Notes: generated from the letters alone by a model not told the origin. Counted from the stretch's first letter, positions 27,153-38,801 are shown. The stretch: 45,886 nucleotides of DNA from Caulobacter sp. 17J65-9 (GCF_010975005.1 NZ_JAAIVC010000013.1:1-45886); one strand, 5' to 3'. Made by a program: numbers and translations.

Positions 27153-27542
27153 TCAGGCTCGTTTCGGCTTCGGCCGGCTGAGCTCGATCATCTTGATCCA
27201 GCCCACCAGCGTCATGGCCAGCAGGCCCGCGCCCCACAGCAGGCCGTAGATCCACGTGGGCGTGTCGTGCAGGCCGAAGGCCTCGGCGATCCCGAAGCCC
27301 GACGCGGTGACGAACAGCGCGATGGCCAGCACGTCGGCGCCGGCGATCAGGCGCAGGCCGCGGCCCTTCTGCCGTCCGGCGCGGGTGAACAGGAAGCCGG
27401 TGATGCTGCACGCCACGGCCAGCACGACCAGGTGCGGGGCCAGCGCGTCCTGCACCACGGGGCCCAGCGGCGTGCGGGCGAACCAGCAGGCGAAGGCCGC
27501 CGCGAACAACGCAATCGACGACAGGTGGAAGACTGCGCTCAT
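27153..27542 (-). CDS. small four-helix membrane protein, unknown function
   Basis: 129 residues from the ATG at 27542, chosen because AGGAGG lies just upstream; the longer frame has no leader. Four hydrophobic helices are visible: FHLSSIALFAAAFACWFA, LAPHLVVLAVACSITGFLF, IAGADVLAIALFVTASGFGI and LLWGAGLLAMTLVGWI. It has a basic C-terminus (RPKPKRA). No family recognised. It lies between the lipoprotein operon and the divergent MASE1 kinase. Confidence 0.68.
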   Translation of the reverse strand: MSAVFHLSSIALFAAAFACWFARTPLGPVVQDALAPHLVVLAVACSITGFLFTRAGRQKGRGLRLIAGADVLAIALFVTASGFGIAEAFGLHDTPTWIYGLLWGAGLLAMTLVGWIKMIELSRPKPKRA

Positions 27543-27710
27543 CAGAGCCTCCTGTGGTCCCACCGACGGCGCGCATGGTCGCGGTCTCAAGCGTGTCTGT
27601 CCAGCGTGCGCGGCCACGCGTCACGTAGAAGTTGCGGGCGGCCCCTGCTTAACCAGTCGATAGCCGTCGCCCTGTAGGGAGGCCGACTTTTCCGGGGAGC
27701 ACGCGGCCGA

Positions 27711-30173
<2,463 letters not shown>

Positions 30174-31024
30174 CCGGAGCCTTTTCCGCCACCAGCTCCG
30201 GACGGCGCTCGAACATCGGGAAGACGTCGTCCAGCGGCCGCGTCTCCGGCAGGATGTAGACCACGCCCTTGGTGCCGGTGAAGGCGGGGCGGATCACCTC
30301 GTCGAAGAAGGCGTCGGGCACGTTGATGCAGCCGAAGGTGATGCGGTTGTCCTTGGGGGTTGGGGAATTCAGCCGCGACAGCCGGCGTTCCCGCGGATCG
30401 ACCAGGGTCACCTGGCGCAGCGGGTGCATGGAGATGGCCGTCTCATAGTCCACCCAGAGCACGTCTTCCTTGCCGGGGCCTTTTCCGAAGGCGGCCACGA
30501 AGCGGCCGGCGGGGGTGGTGCGTTCCTCGGGGCGGATGTTGGACAGTTCGCGGTCGCCGACGCCGGGCGTGCTGTCGTCGCCGTGGGCCAGGCCGATCAG
30601 GACGGGCGCGAGGCCCGTCATCCGGCCTTCCGGGTCGAACACGAACACCTCGGTCTCGATCTTGTCGATGACGACGAAGGGCAGGCCCTCGTTGTCGCCC
30701 GACGCGACCACCCAGTCGGCGAAGCTGGCCACGGTCGCGGCCGCGAAGGCCCACGCGCGTCCGGCCGCTTCCTTGTCCTTCGGATCTTCCTTCGGATCTT
30801 CGGCCTTGGGGGCGACCGCCTTCACCGCGACAGCCTTCTTGGCGGCCGCGTAGGCCGGAGGCGCGGACGCTCCGGCCGCAAGGACGCAGAGGCACGCGGT
30901 CCAGGCCGCGAGCCCCGTCCTTCGGGGATAGCGCATAGCCCGCTCCAATGAACGCAGGACGAGCCGCCGACAGCGGACGCCGGGGCTAGACTTCGCCCCG
31001 GACGCCCGTGTCGCTCACGTCAGG

Positions 31025-31339
31025 TCAGTTCCGGGGCTTCTTGGTCTGCTGCATCTGCATGGCCCGCTGCTCGAGGCCGTCGACCCGTTGGGTCAACTGG
31101 TCGAGCCGCTGGTTGGCCGTGCGAGCTTCGCCGGCGGCCGCCTGGGCCGCGCTGCCCGCGGCGTCGGCGCGCTGGATGGCGTCATTCGCCTTGGCGTCGA
31201 CCCCGTCGATGCGACTGTTCACGGCGGCGATCTGCTCGTCCACGTACTTCGTCGATGCGCACGCGCCGAGAGACGTTCCACCCACGAGCAGGATCGCAGC
31301 GAGCCAGACACCTGCCTTCGGATTCTTCAGCCGGGTCAT
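31025..31339 (-). CDS. alanine-zipper lipoprotein (Lpp-like), copy 2
   Basis: 104 residues from the ATG at 31339. Signal peptide VWLAAILLVGGTSLGAC with lipobox LGAC, then STKYVDEQIAAVNSRIDGVD, the Ala-zipper (DAAGSAAQAAAGEARTANQR) and a coil LTQRVDGLEQRAMQMQQ. Very similar to copy 1 except for the tail, which here ends QQTKKPRN with two lysines close to the C-terminus. Such lysines could be acceptors for attachment to peptidoglycan by an L,D-transpeptidase (inference from Lpp). LDT copy 3 is the next gene on the strand. Confidence 0.87.
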   Translation of the reverse strand: MTRLKNPKAGVWLAAILLVGGTSLGACASTKYVDEQIAAVNSRIDGVDAKANDAIQRADAAGSAAQAAAGEARTANQRLDQLTQRVDGLEQRAMQMQQTKKPRN

Positions 31340-31431
31340 TTTCCCAAAGTCCTCGCTATGGACCTCTGATTGTCCTCCAATCGGGGTCGCGCAGATATCG
31401 GGTGAACCCCCTAGGGCATGTGCGGGGGCCG

Positions 31432-33024
31432 TTACGCCCCGATCCGTTTGAATTTCAGGTGCTGGAAGTCGTAGCTGAAGTCGGCCAGCGGCGAGAACGC
31501 CTTGGCGGTCACCTCGACCGGACGGCCGCGCTTCACGGCGAAGGTCAGGACGGCGTCCTCCACCGTCGGGTCGGTGAAGCGGGTGCGGAAGGCGTCCGGG
31601 CCCCAGGGCTCCAGCGGCCCCTGGAAGGCCGGGGTCTTCAGGAAGGCGACCTTCAGGCCCTCGCCGTCGCGGCGCACTTCCAGATCGCCGTACCAGGGAT
31701 CGCGGTAGAGGCCGGCGTAGCGGGCCAGCGGCGCGGTCGGGCCGCCGACCGGCTTGCCGGTGTCGGCGGCCTTCAGGGTGGCCAGCGCCGCCTCGCGACG
31801 GGTCTGGCCGCGGTTGCGGTAGTAGGCTGCCCAGTCGAAGGCCGGCGCGCCCATCAGCCGGTCCAGCAGGGCGTTGCGCAGGCCGTTCTGCACGCCGACC
31901 TCCTCGGCGTTGGTCAGCACGGTGATCCCGACCCCGCGGCCGGGGATCATGGCGGTGGCGGTCAGCTGGCCGTTCATGGCCCCGCCGTGGGCCACGACCC
32001 GCTCGCCGCGCCAGTCGAACACCTGCCAACCCAGCGCGTAGGTCGCGAACAGCGAGCGGCCCGGTTCGTCGGCGGTCGGGCCGGCCGAGGTTCCGATCAG
32101 GGTCTGGGGCGCCCACATCTCGTTGGACTGGATCTCGCTCCACACAGACTTGCCGTCGGGACCCAGGCCGCGGGCCAGCTGGATGTGCAGCCAGGCGGCC
32201 ATGTCGCGCGCGCCGGCCTGCACGCCGCCGGCCGGGGCGAAGGAATCCGTCTCCTGGCGCTCGACCACCCGCATCTCGCCCATGCCGTACACCGGACCGC
32301 CCAGGCGGGCGTGGCGGGCGGCGATGTCCGCCGTGCTGACCAGGGACGGGGCGGGGACCGCGTGGGCCATGCCGGCGGGCCGGAGCACGCGCTCGGTGAC
32401 GAAGCTCTCCCAGCTGGTCCCGGTCACCCGCTCGATCAGCTGGCCGGCGGTGACGTAGAGCACGTTGTCGTAGTCGTAGCCGGTGCGGAAGCCGCGCACG
32501 GGCGCCAGGTAGCGCAGGCCGTGGACCACCTCGGCGCGGGTGTGGGTGGTGGTCGGCCAGATCATCAGGTCGCCGGCCCCCAGCGGCAGGCCGCTGCGGT
32601 GGGTCAGCAGGTCGCGCACGGTCATGGCCTGGGTGGTGGCCGGATCGTACATGGCGAACTCGGGCAGGCGGCGGACCACCGGCTCGTCCCAGCTCAGCTT
32701 GCCCTCGTCGACCAGGATGGCCAGGGCCGCGGCGGTCATGGCCTTGGTGTTGGAGGCGACGGCGAACAGGGTGTCGGGGGCGACCGGCTCGGGCGAGCCC
32801 AGCTTTCGCACGCCCCAGCCCTGGGTCAGGTCGGGCTGCCCCGGCCGCACCACCGCCAGCGCCACGCCGGGCGTGCCGAACTCGGCCATGAAGGCGTGGA
32901 CCAGGCCGTCGAGGTCGGCCAGCGGGTCGGCCGCCTGCGCCCAAGCCGGACGCGCGACCGCCGCGGCCAGACCGACCGCCGCCCCGGACGCCAGCAGCGC
33001 CCGCCGATGGATGAACCCGCTCAC
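31432..33024 (-). CDS. exported serine hydrolase, class C beta-lactamase fold
   Basis: 530 residues from a GTG at 33024. The N-terminus (HRRALLASGAAVGLAAAVA...AWAQA) looks like a twin-arginine signal. The beta-lactamase/DD-peptidase fold is shown by SNTK at 91-94 (catalytic Ser91, Lys94), the YDN motif at 185-187, and the general pattern of TPGVALAVVRPG. A C-terminal DUF3471-like domain follows (LARYAGLYRDPWYGDLEV). It could be a peptidase or esterase acting in the periplasm; resistance to beta-lactams should not be assumed, as most family members are not lactamases. It is divergent from the CPxC genes. Confidence 0.9.
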   Translation of the reverse strand: MSGFIHRRALLASGAAVGLAAAVARPAWAQAADPLADLDGLVHAFMAEFGTPGVALAVVRPGQPDLTQGWGVRKLGSPEPVAPDTLFAVASNTKAMTAAALAILVDEGKLSWDEPVVRRLPEFAMYDPATTQAMTVRDLLTHRSGLPLGAGDLMIWPTTTHTRAEVVHGLRYLAPVRGFRTGYDYDNVLYVTAGQLIERVTGTSWESFVTERVLRPAGMAHAVPAPSLVSTADIAARHARLGGPVYGMGEMRVVERQETDSFAPAGGVQAGARDMAAWLHIQLARGLGPDGKSVWSEIQSNEMWAPQTLIGTSAGPTADEPGRSLFATYALGWQVFDWRGERVVAHGGAMNGQLTATAMIPGRGVGITVLTNAEEVGVQNGLRNALLDRLMGAPAFDWAAYYRNRGQTRREAALATLKAADTGKPVGGPTAPLARYAGLYRDPWYGDLEVRRDGEGLKVAFLKTPAFQGPLEPWGPDAFRTRFTDPTVEDAVLTFAVKRGRPVEVTAKAFSPLADFSYDFQHLKFKRIGA

Positions 33025-33181
33025 GCCCAGATCCCCGACTCGCTTCGGCTCGAAGCATCACGGTTGGGGACGGCTTGGCAATGCGGCAACGGGCCCGCGA
33101 CGATCTGCCCGGTTCACGCCGTCGGAGGGCGGCCTAGCTTGGCCTTGGCGGGGGCGCACAAGAACAAGAGGGAGCGAAGCC

Positions 33182-33385
33182 ATGGCCTTCGATCTCGGCC
33201 CCGAGCCGCACCACCCCAACTGCCCCAGCTGCAAGCGTCCGGTGACCGACCACGACGCCGCCACCCGGCTGGTGTTCCGCGAGGACCAGAGCGGCTGGCG
33301 GGGCTATTCCGGCCTGTGGCACGACCTGTGTTCGCGCCCCTACTGGGAGAAGGCCGCGCGCATCATGGGCCGGCTGGACCGCTGA
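33182..33385 (+). CDS. tiny CPxC zinc-binding-type protein, copy 1
   Basis: 67 residues from an ATG with AGGGAGCGAAGCC upstream. CPSCKRPV gives a Cys-x2-Cys pair, and WHDLCSRPYW offers a His and a third Cys, a possible zinc site. RGYSGLWHDLCSRPYW is the most conserved block shared with copy 2. There is no signal peptide, so it is probably cytoplasmic. I recall similar small proteins in other alphaproteobacteria but know no function. Confidence 0.75.
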   Translation: MAFDLGPEPHHPNCPSCKRPVTDHDAATRLVFREDQSGWRGYSGLWHDLCSRPYWEKAARIMGRLDR

Positions 33386-33475
33386 GGCCCGCGACGATCC
33401 GCGCGGTTCGCAAGGCCGGCCGAGGTTCTAGCTTGTCGGGGCGCGCCTCGGGGGCGCGCGTCTGCGAGCTGGACC

Positions 33476-33694
33476 ATGGCCTTCGATCTCGAACCCGGCG
33501 GCGACCCGCGCGGCCCCTGGTGCCCCAAGTGCAAGCTGCCGGTGATGAAGGGCCAGCCGCAGACCAAGATGACCTTCCCGGAGGACCCGGACGGCAGCCG
33601 CGGCATGAGCGGCCTGTGGCACGGCGAATGCTCGCGGCCCTTCTGGGACACCTTCTCCCATGTGCTGGACATGCTGGGCGGGTTGAAGAAGTAA
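33476..33694 (+). CDS. tiny CPxC zinc-binding-type protein, copy 2
   Basis: 72 residues starting MAFDLEPGG, against MAFDLGPEP in copy 1. CPKCKLPV gives the Cys pair; FPEDPDGSRGMSGLWHGECS and RPFW match copy 1. The upstream DNA of both copies also shares blocks (CGACGATC-GC-CGGTTC and CTAGCTTG), so promoter and gene were duplicated together. A palindromic repeat begins directly after the stop. Confidence 0.75.
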   Translation: MAFDLEPGGDPRGPWCPKCKLPVMKGQPQTKMTFPEDPDGSRGMSGLWHGECSRPFWDTFSHVLDMLGGLKK

Positions 33695-33697
33695 GCC

Positions 33698-33862
33698 GAT
33701 CCTCCCCCGAGCGAGCGAAGCGAGCGGTGGGGGAGGGGGACCACGCGTAGCGTGGTGGAGGGGGCTCGCCCTGGCGCGACGGATGCCGCGCGCTCCGCTG
33801 GAGCCCCCCACGGCGGCTTGCAGCCGCCTGCTCCCCCCAGCGCTGACGCTCGGGGGGAGATC
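33698..33862. repeat. large inverted repeat, GATCCTCCCCC-ended family
   Basis: The left arm holds two nested hairpins (CTCCCCC...GGGGGAG and GACCACGCG...). The right arm runs GGAGCCCCCCACGGCGGC...GCGCTGACGCTCGGGGGGAGATC. It begins three bases after the stop of CPxC copy 2. The remaining ~100 bases before the sulfatase start show only its ribosome site. Confidence 0.85.
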
Positions 33863-33967
33863 TAAAGGCCCCCTAGGTGATCGGCGCCCCCGGGCTCGGG
33901 GCGCTCCCGATGGTTCGCCGCAGCCCGGCCGTGCTCCGTACTCGCGTCCATGCGAGCGGAGGCCGAC

Positions 33968-35509
33968 ATGCCGAACGGGAAGCCGAACATCCTGGTGATC
34001 TGGGGCGACGACATCGGGATCGCCAACCTCAGCTGCTACACCCACGGCCTGATGGGCTACCGCACGCCCAACATCGACCGCCTCGCGGCCGAGGGCATGA
34101 AGTTCACCGACTGCTACGGCGAGCAGAGCTGCACGGCGGGCCGCTCGTCCTTCATCACCGGCCAGAGCGTGTTCCGCACCGGCCTGTCGAAGGTCGGCAC
34201 GCCCGGCGCCGACGTCGGCCTGCAGGCGGAAGACCCGACCATCGCCGAACTGCTCAAGCCGCTGGGCTACGCCACCGCCCAGTTCGGCAAGAACCACCTG
34301 GGCGACATGAACAAGTACCTGCCCACGGTGCACGGCTTCGACGAGTTCTACGGCAACCTCTACCACCTGAACGCCGAGGAAGAGCCGGAGCTGCCGGACT
34401 GGCCGTCCAAGAAGGATTTCCCGAAGTTCAACGAGCGCTACGCGCCGCGCGGCGTGCTGCACTGCTGGGCCACCGACACCGACGACGCCACCACGCACGA
34501 GCGCTGGGGCCGGGTCGGCAAGCAGAAGATCGAGGACACCGGCCCGCTGACCAAGAAGCGGATGGAGACCTGCGACGACGATTTCGTCGCCAAGGCCAAG
34601 GACTGGATCCGCAAGCAGAAGGAGGCCGGCCAGCCGTTCTTCTGCTGGGTCAACACCACCCACATGCACCTGCGCACCCACACCAAGCCGGAGAGCCTGG
34701 GGCAGGCGGGGCGGTGGCAGTCGCCCTACCACGACACCATGATCGACCATGACAAGAACGTCGGCCAGCTGCTGGACCTGATCGACGAGCTCGGCATCGC
34801 TGAAGACACCTTCGTCATGTACTCGACCGACAACGGCCCGCACATGAACACCTGGCCGGACGGGGCCATGACCCCGTTCCGCAGCGAAAAGAACACCAAC
34901 TGGGAAGGCGCCTTCCGCGTGCCCATGGCGGTGCGCTGGCCCGGCAAGATCAAGGCCGGCACGCTCTCCAACGAGATCGTCCAGCATCACGACTGGCTGC
35001 CGACCTTCCTGGCCATCGCCGGCGAGCCCGACATCGTCGAGAAGTGCAAGGCGGGCCACAAGGCCGGCGACAAGACCTTCAAGGTCCACCTCGACGGCTA
35101 CAACCTGCTGCCCTACCTGACCGGCGAGCAGGAGAAGAGCCCGCGCCCGGGCTTCATCTATTTCAGCGACGACGGCGACCTGGTGGCGCTGCGCTTCGAC
35201 AACTGGAAGGTCGTGTTCATGGAGCAGCGCGCCAGGGGCACGCTGGACGTGTGGGCCGAGCCGTTCGTGGCGCTCAGGGTTCCGAAGATCTTCAACCTGC
35301 GAACCGACCCGTTCGAGCGGGCCGACATAACCTCGAACACCTATTGGGACTGGTTCCTCGACCACGACTACATCGCGCTCGCGGCGAACATGGTCGTCGG
35401 GCCGTTCCTGGAGACCTTCAAGGACTTCCCGCCGCGGCAGAAGGCGGCCAGCTTCACCATCGACCAGGCCATGGAGAAGATGACCGAGGCGGCGTTCGGC
35501 GCGCACTGA
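33968..35509 (+). CDS. type I arylsulfatase
   Basis: 513 residues from the ATG at 33968, chosen because GGAGG lies five bases upstream; an in-frame ATG at 33950 lacks one. Type I sulfatases hydrolyse sulfate esters with a formylglycine made from the Cys of CxPxR-like motifs. Here Cys55 in QSCTAGRSSFITG is the cysteine form, with Ala in the usual Pro position. Metal and sulfate contacts are visible: WGDDIGIAN near the start, GKNHLGD, and YSTDNGPHMNTWPDG. No signal peptide is evident. A maturase (FGE type) is not encoded nearby. The substrate is unknown; the closest-looking relatives by eye are Asp-rich bacterial arylsulfatases active on organic sulfates. Confidence 0.93.
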   Translation: MPNGKPNILVIWGDDIGIANLSCYTHGLMGYRTPNIDRLAAEGMKFTDCYGEQSCTAGRSSFITGQSVFRTGLSKVGTPGADVGLQAEDPTIAELLKPLGYATAQFGKNHLGDMNKYLPTVHGFDEFYGNLYHLNAEEEPELPDWPSKKDFPKFNERYAPRGVLHCWATDTDDATTHERWGRVGKQKIEDTGPLTKKRMETCDDDFVAKAKDWIRKQKEAGQPFFCWVNTTHMHLRTHTKPESLGQAGRWQSPYHDTMIDHDKNVGQLLDLIDELGIAEDTFVMYSTDNGPHMNTWPDGAMTPFRSEKNTNWEGAFRVPMAVRWPGKIKAGTLSNEIVQHHDWLPTFLAIAGEPDIVEKCKAGHKAGDKTFKVHLDGYNLLPYLTGEQEKSPRPGFIYFSDDGDLVALRFDNWKVVFMEQRARGTLDVWAEPFVALRVPKIFNLRTDPFERADITSNTYWDWFLDHDYIALAANMVVGPFLETFKDFPPRQKAASFTIDQAMEKMTEAAFGAH

Positions 35510-35559
35510 ACGAGGCGAGGCGGGGCGAACTGTCCGCCCCGCCGCCATGTTGGCCCGCT

Positions 35560-36612
35560 GTGACCGACCATCCCTCCGAGCTCGACCGTCTGCTCGCCGT
35601 GCCGGAGGCGCGGGCGCTGATGGACGCGCTGATGAGCTACACGCCGTCGATCACCACGGTCGTGCGCGCCACCGACCTCAAGGTGCTGCGGGTCAGCGAC
35701 TTCGCCTCCGAATTGCTGGGCCTGATGCCGGTGCCGCGGGAAGGCGTGCCGTTCGACGTCTACGCCGGCGGCTTCAGCGCGTTCGATGCCGAACGGCGAC
35801 CGATGCGCTTCGAGGACCGGCCGCTGATCCGGGCGGTGCGCGGCGAGGTGGTGCACAACCAGTTCGGCTATGTCCAAGACAGCGCCGAACGGTGGGTCCC
35901 GATCGTCTGCAACGCGGCGCCGATCCGTGACGCGGAGGGCAGGGTGATCGGCGCCATCCTGTCCTGCACCGACATCACCAAGCAGAAGCAGCTGGAAGAC
36001 GAACTGCGCGACGCCGCGGCCCAGAAGGAGGCGCTGTTCCGCGAGCTGGCGCACCGGGTGAAGAACCACCTGCAGATCATGTCGGGCCTGATCGCGCTGG
36101 ACGCCCGCGACGACAGCCTGAGCGCCGCCGAGGTGGCCGAGCGCAACCAGTACCGCCTGCGCATGCTGGCGGCGGTCTACGACAGCCTGACCCAGGCCGA
36201 GGCCGGCGAGCGGATCGGCGCGCGCGTCTTCGTCGACGACGTCTGCCGGCCGTACCGGACCGAGCAGGTGGCGGTCGACGTAGACGTCGAGCCGGCGGAC
36301 CTGACCCTGGCCCCGGACCAGGCCGCGCCGTTCGGCATGCTGCTGAACGAGGCGGTCTGCAACGCCTACAAGCACGCCTTCCCCGACCGCGCCGGGCGGG
36401 TGCAGGTCAGCCTGCGGCGCGCGGGCGAGGGGCTGGTGCTGGAGGTGGTCGACGACGGCGTGGGCCTGCCGGCCGAAGCCGCCGACCGGCCGTCGCACGG
36501 GCTGAAGCTGATGCGTCTGCAGGCCGACCAACTGCACGGCAGCCTGACCATCGGGGACCGGCAGGGCGGCGGCGCGGTGGTCACCGCCGCCCTGCCGGAA
36601 GCGCCGGCGTGA
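35560..36612 (+). CDS. PAS-HisKA_2 sensor histidine kinase
   Basis: 350 residues from a GTG at 35560; no strong ribosome site, so the start is tentative. An N-terminal PAS-like domain (SYTPSITTVVRATDLKVLRVS ... GAILSCTDITKQKQLEDEL) is followed by a HisKA_2 dimerisation helix with His165 in FRELAHRVKNHLQIMSGLI and an ATPase domain with NEAVCNAYKHAFPD and VVDDGVGLP. No membrane helix is seen, so it is cytosolic. In this branch the partner is often an unlinked regulator (for example PhyR-type), which is not in the window. It follows the sulfatase by 50 bases and may be co-transcribed with it. Confidence 0.9.
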   Translation: MTDHPSELDRLLAVPEARALMDALMSYTPSITTVVRATDLKVLRVSDFASELLGLMPVPREGVPFDVYAGGFSAFDAERRPMRFEDRPLIRAVRGEVVHNQFGYVQDSAERWVPIVCNAAPIRDAEGRVIGAILSCTDITKQKQLEDELRDAAAQKEALFRELAHRVKNHLQIMSGLIALDARDDSLSAAEVAERNQYRLRMLAAVYDSLTQAEAGERIGARVFVDDVCRPYRTEQVAVDVDVEPADLTLAPDQAAPFGMLLNEAVCNAYKHAFPDRAGRVQVSLRRAGEGLVLEVVDDGVGLPAEAADRPSHGLKLMRLQADQLHGSLTIGDRQGGGAVVTAALPEAPA

Positions 36613-36618
36613 CCGGCC

Positions 36619-37824
36619 TCAGCCGGGCGCCAGTTCGGGCACGAGCGGCTCGGCCTGGCGCCGCGGCCGGGCTTTCAGGCCGAACAGAGGCCGCAGCCAG
36701 CCCACGCGCCGCACGACCTCGAAGGTCAGCAGGCATCCGCCGGCGGTGATCGCGATCAGCAGGCCGGCCTCAAGCGCCACGGGCAGGCCGAGCCGGGCCA
36801 GGTGGTGGGCGGCCACCACCGTGATGGTCTGGTGGACGATATAGAACGGGAAGACCGCTTCGGTGAGATAGCGCAGCACGGGGCCGCCGCGGGTCAGCCG
36901 ACGCCGGGCGAAGCCCAGGATCGCGGCGATCGCGCTCCACTGCAGGGCGGCGTAGACCACGCGCATGCACACGCGCAGGGTTTCCGGCGGCACGGCGTCG
37001 TCGCCGCGGTAGGTCCAGGCGTAGGTCGCCCAGGCGGCGTAGGCGGTGAGCGCCAGCAGCAGGGCGGGCCAGCGCAGGCGCACGAAGCCTTCGGTGATCC
37101 GCTCGGACCGGACCGTCAGGAAGCCGAGCAGGAAGACGCTGAACGAGAGGGCGTGGTTGTACCAGTCGTCGATCAGGGCGTGGGTGATCTCGAAGCGCGG
37201 CGCCAGGAACATGCGGAAGACGGCCAGCATGAGGATCGGCCAGACCAGCAGGCCGGCGCCCGCCAGCGGCCGCTCGAGCGCGCGTCCCAGGGCCAGCAGC
37301 GGACGCCGCGCGATCCGCAGCACGACGCTCAGGACCTGCACGTAGACCAGCAGGTAGGCGACGAACCACATGTGGTTCCAGGTCGGCGTGGTCAGGCACC
37401 CGTCGGCGTCGCACCAGTGACCGGAGGCCGAGGCGTACTTCAGCCAGAAGGCGCCGTAGTCCATCGACCAGCCGGGCAGGGACTCGACCAGCTCGTAATA
37501 GGACTGCGGCGGCACGATCACGAACATCGCCAGCAGCAGGGGCGGCAGCAGGCGCGCGGTGCGCTCCCACACCAGCCGTCCCGCGCCCAGCCGGTCGGCC
37601 ATGAACCGCACGGCGCATCCGGAGATGAAGAACAAAAGGCTCAGCCGCCAGGGGCTGCTGCCCATCATGAGCAGTTCCAGCGTCTCGCTCTGGCGCGGGC
37701 TCTTCACGTGCCAGTCCCAGGTCACGTAGAACATACCCACGTGGTACAGGATCAGCAGGGCGAAGGCGCCGACGCGGATCCAGTCCAGGTCGTAGCGGCG
37801 GTCAGGCGGGAAGTTCGGTGTCAC
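36619..37824 (-). CDS. acyltransferase-3 family membrane protein
   Basis: 401 residues from the GTG at 37824; a TTG at 37830 is equally open, with GAGGA upstream of both. The start RYDLDWIRVGAFALLILYHVGMF is typical of the acyltransferase-3/OpgC group, with the conserved Arg/His of helix 1. FFISGCAVRFMADR is another family stretch. About ten membrane helices run to near the C-terminus (FPFYIVHQTITVVAAHHLA). Members O-acylate sugars, glucans or lipids at the inner membrane; the acceptor is not known. It is convergent with the HisKA_2 kinase and divergent from the LytTR gene. Confidence 0.88.
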   Translation of the reverse strand: MTPNFPPDRRYDLDWIRVGAFALLILYHVGMFYVTWDWHVKSPRQSETLELLMMGSSPWRLSLLFFISGCAVRFMADRLGAGRLVWERTARLLPPLLLAMFVIVPPQSYYELVESLPGWSMDYGAFWLKYASASGHWCDADGCLTTPTWNHMWFVAYLLVYVQVLSVVLRIARRPLLALGRALERPLAGAGLLVWPILMLAVFRMFLAPRFEITHALIDDWYNHALSFSVFLLGFLTVRSERITEGFVRLRWPALLLALTAYAAWATYAWTYRGDDAVPPETLRVCMRVVYAALQWSAIAAILGFARRRLTRGGPVLRYLTEAVFPFYIVHQTITVVAAHHLARLGLPVALEAGLLIAITAGGCLLTFEVVRRVGWLRPLFGLKARPRRQAEPLVPELAPG

Positions 37825-37933
37825 GGTCAACGGTCCTCAGAGCGAGCGTTTCGCCCTGTTCCGCCGACGTGGCGTGCGACGGAAGCCGTCCCGGGACCGG
37901 CGGCCGGACGGCCGTGACGAGCGGAGGCGCTCG

Positions 37934-38782
37934 GTGACCAGCGGCGGCGTTTCCGGGACGAGCGGCGGCGGCCCGCTGCGCAGCTACGCGATCGTGGCCG
38001 CGATGGTGACCGCCTTCGGGCTGGTGAACGCGCTTTCGCTCTCCGACGAAATGGTCCGCAGCGGCGACAGCCTGCCCCGGTGGGTCCCGTTCGCCCTGGA
38101 GGGCACCAGCAACCTGGCGGTTCTGCTCATGTCGCCGCTGGTCGCCTGGGCGGTGCGCCGCGCGCCGCCGGGCGAGGCCGGCTGGCGCACGCTGCTGGCC
38201 GTCCACCTGCCGGGCTCCGTCGCCTTTTCGCTCGGTCACGTGGTCCTGATGGTCGCGCTGCGCCACGCCGTGTGGGCGGTCGCGGGGCGGTCGTTCCAGT
38301 TCGATTTCGCCGGCGAGTGGCTCTACGAGTACCGCAAGGACCTGCTGGGCTACGCCCTGCTGGCGCTGGTGTTCTGGCTCGGCCGACGCCGGGCCCGGCG
38401 CGCCGAGCGGCCTGACGCCGCCCCGGACGAAGCCGCCGCGCCGGCCTTCGTGACGCTCCAGGACGGCGTGCGGCCGGTGCGGTTCGCGGCAGGCGAAGTT
38501 CTGGCCGCCGAAGCCAGCGGCAACTACGTGGAACTGGTGCTGGCCGGGGGACGGCGGCCGCTGGTGCGCACCACTCTGGCCCGGGCGCTGGAGGCGCTGG
38601 CCGCGCACGGCTTCGTACGCACCCACCGCTCATGGATCGTGTGCGCCGGGCGGGTCGTCGAGGTGGATCCCACCGGGACCGGCGATTGGCTGCTGCGGCT
38701 CGACGGCGGGGTGGAAGCGCCGCTTTCGCGACGCTTCCCCGAGGCGCTGCGCCGGATCAGGGAGCAGCAGGCCGCCGCCTGA
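37934..38782 (+). CDS. membrane-bound LytTR transcription regulator
   Basis: 282 residues from the GTG at 37934, chosen because GGAGG lies six bases upstream; the frame is open back to a GTG at 37874. Four membrane helices lie in the first ~170 residues (SYAIVAAMVTAFGLVNALS; LAVLLMSPLVAWAV; SVAFSLGHVVLMVALRHAV; DLLGYALLALVFWLG). The C-terminal LytTR DNA-binding domain is clear: EVLAAEASGNYVELVLAGGR, LVRTTLARALEAL and FVRTHRSWIV. Such proteins regulate genes from the membrane, often including adjacent ones, so the divergent acyltransferase is a candidate target (inference). Confidence 0.9.
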   Translation: MTSGGVSGTSGGGPLRSYAIVAAMVTAFGLVNALSLSDEMVRSGDSLPRWVPFALEGTSNLAVLLMSPLVAWAVRRAPPGEAGWRTLLAVHLPGSVAFSLGHVVLMVALRHAVWAVAGRSFQFDFAGEWLYEYRKDLLGYALLALVFWLGRRRARRAERPDAAPDEAAAPAFVTLQDGVRPVRFAAGEVLAAEASGNYVELVLAGGRRPLVRTTLARALEALAAHGFVRTHRSWIVCAGRVVEVDPTGTGDWLLRLDGGVEAPLSRRFPEALRRIREQQAAA

Positions 38783-38801
38783 CCCGGATCAGTCCCAGCG
38801 G

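Noticed and set aside
31432-33024. Calling the serine hydrolase an antibiotic-resistance beta-lactamase
   Set aside because: SxxK and YxN are shared by many esterases and peptidases of this fold; nothing here shows lactamase activity.
31255-33750. 831-codon plus-strand frame across the lipoprotein, serine hydrolase and CPxC genes
   Set aside because: It crosses three well-supported genes and shows antisense-like composition.
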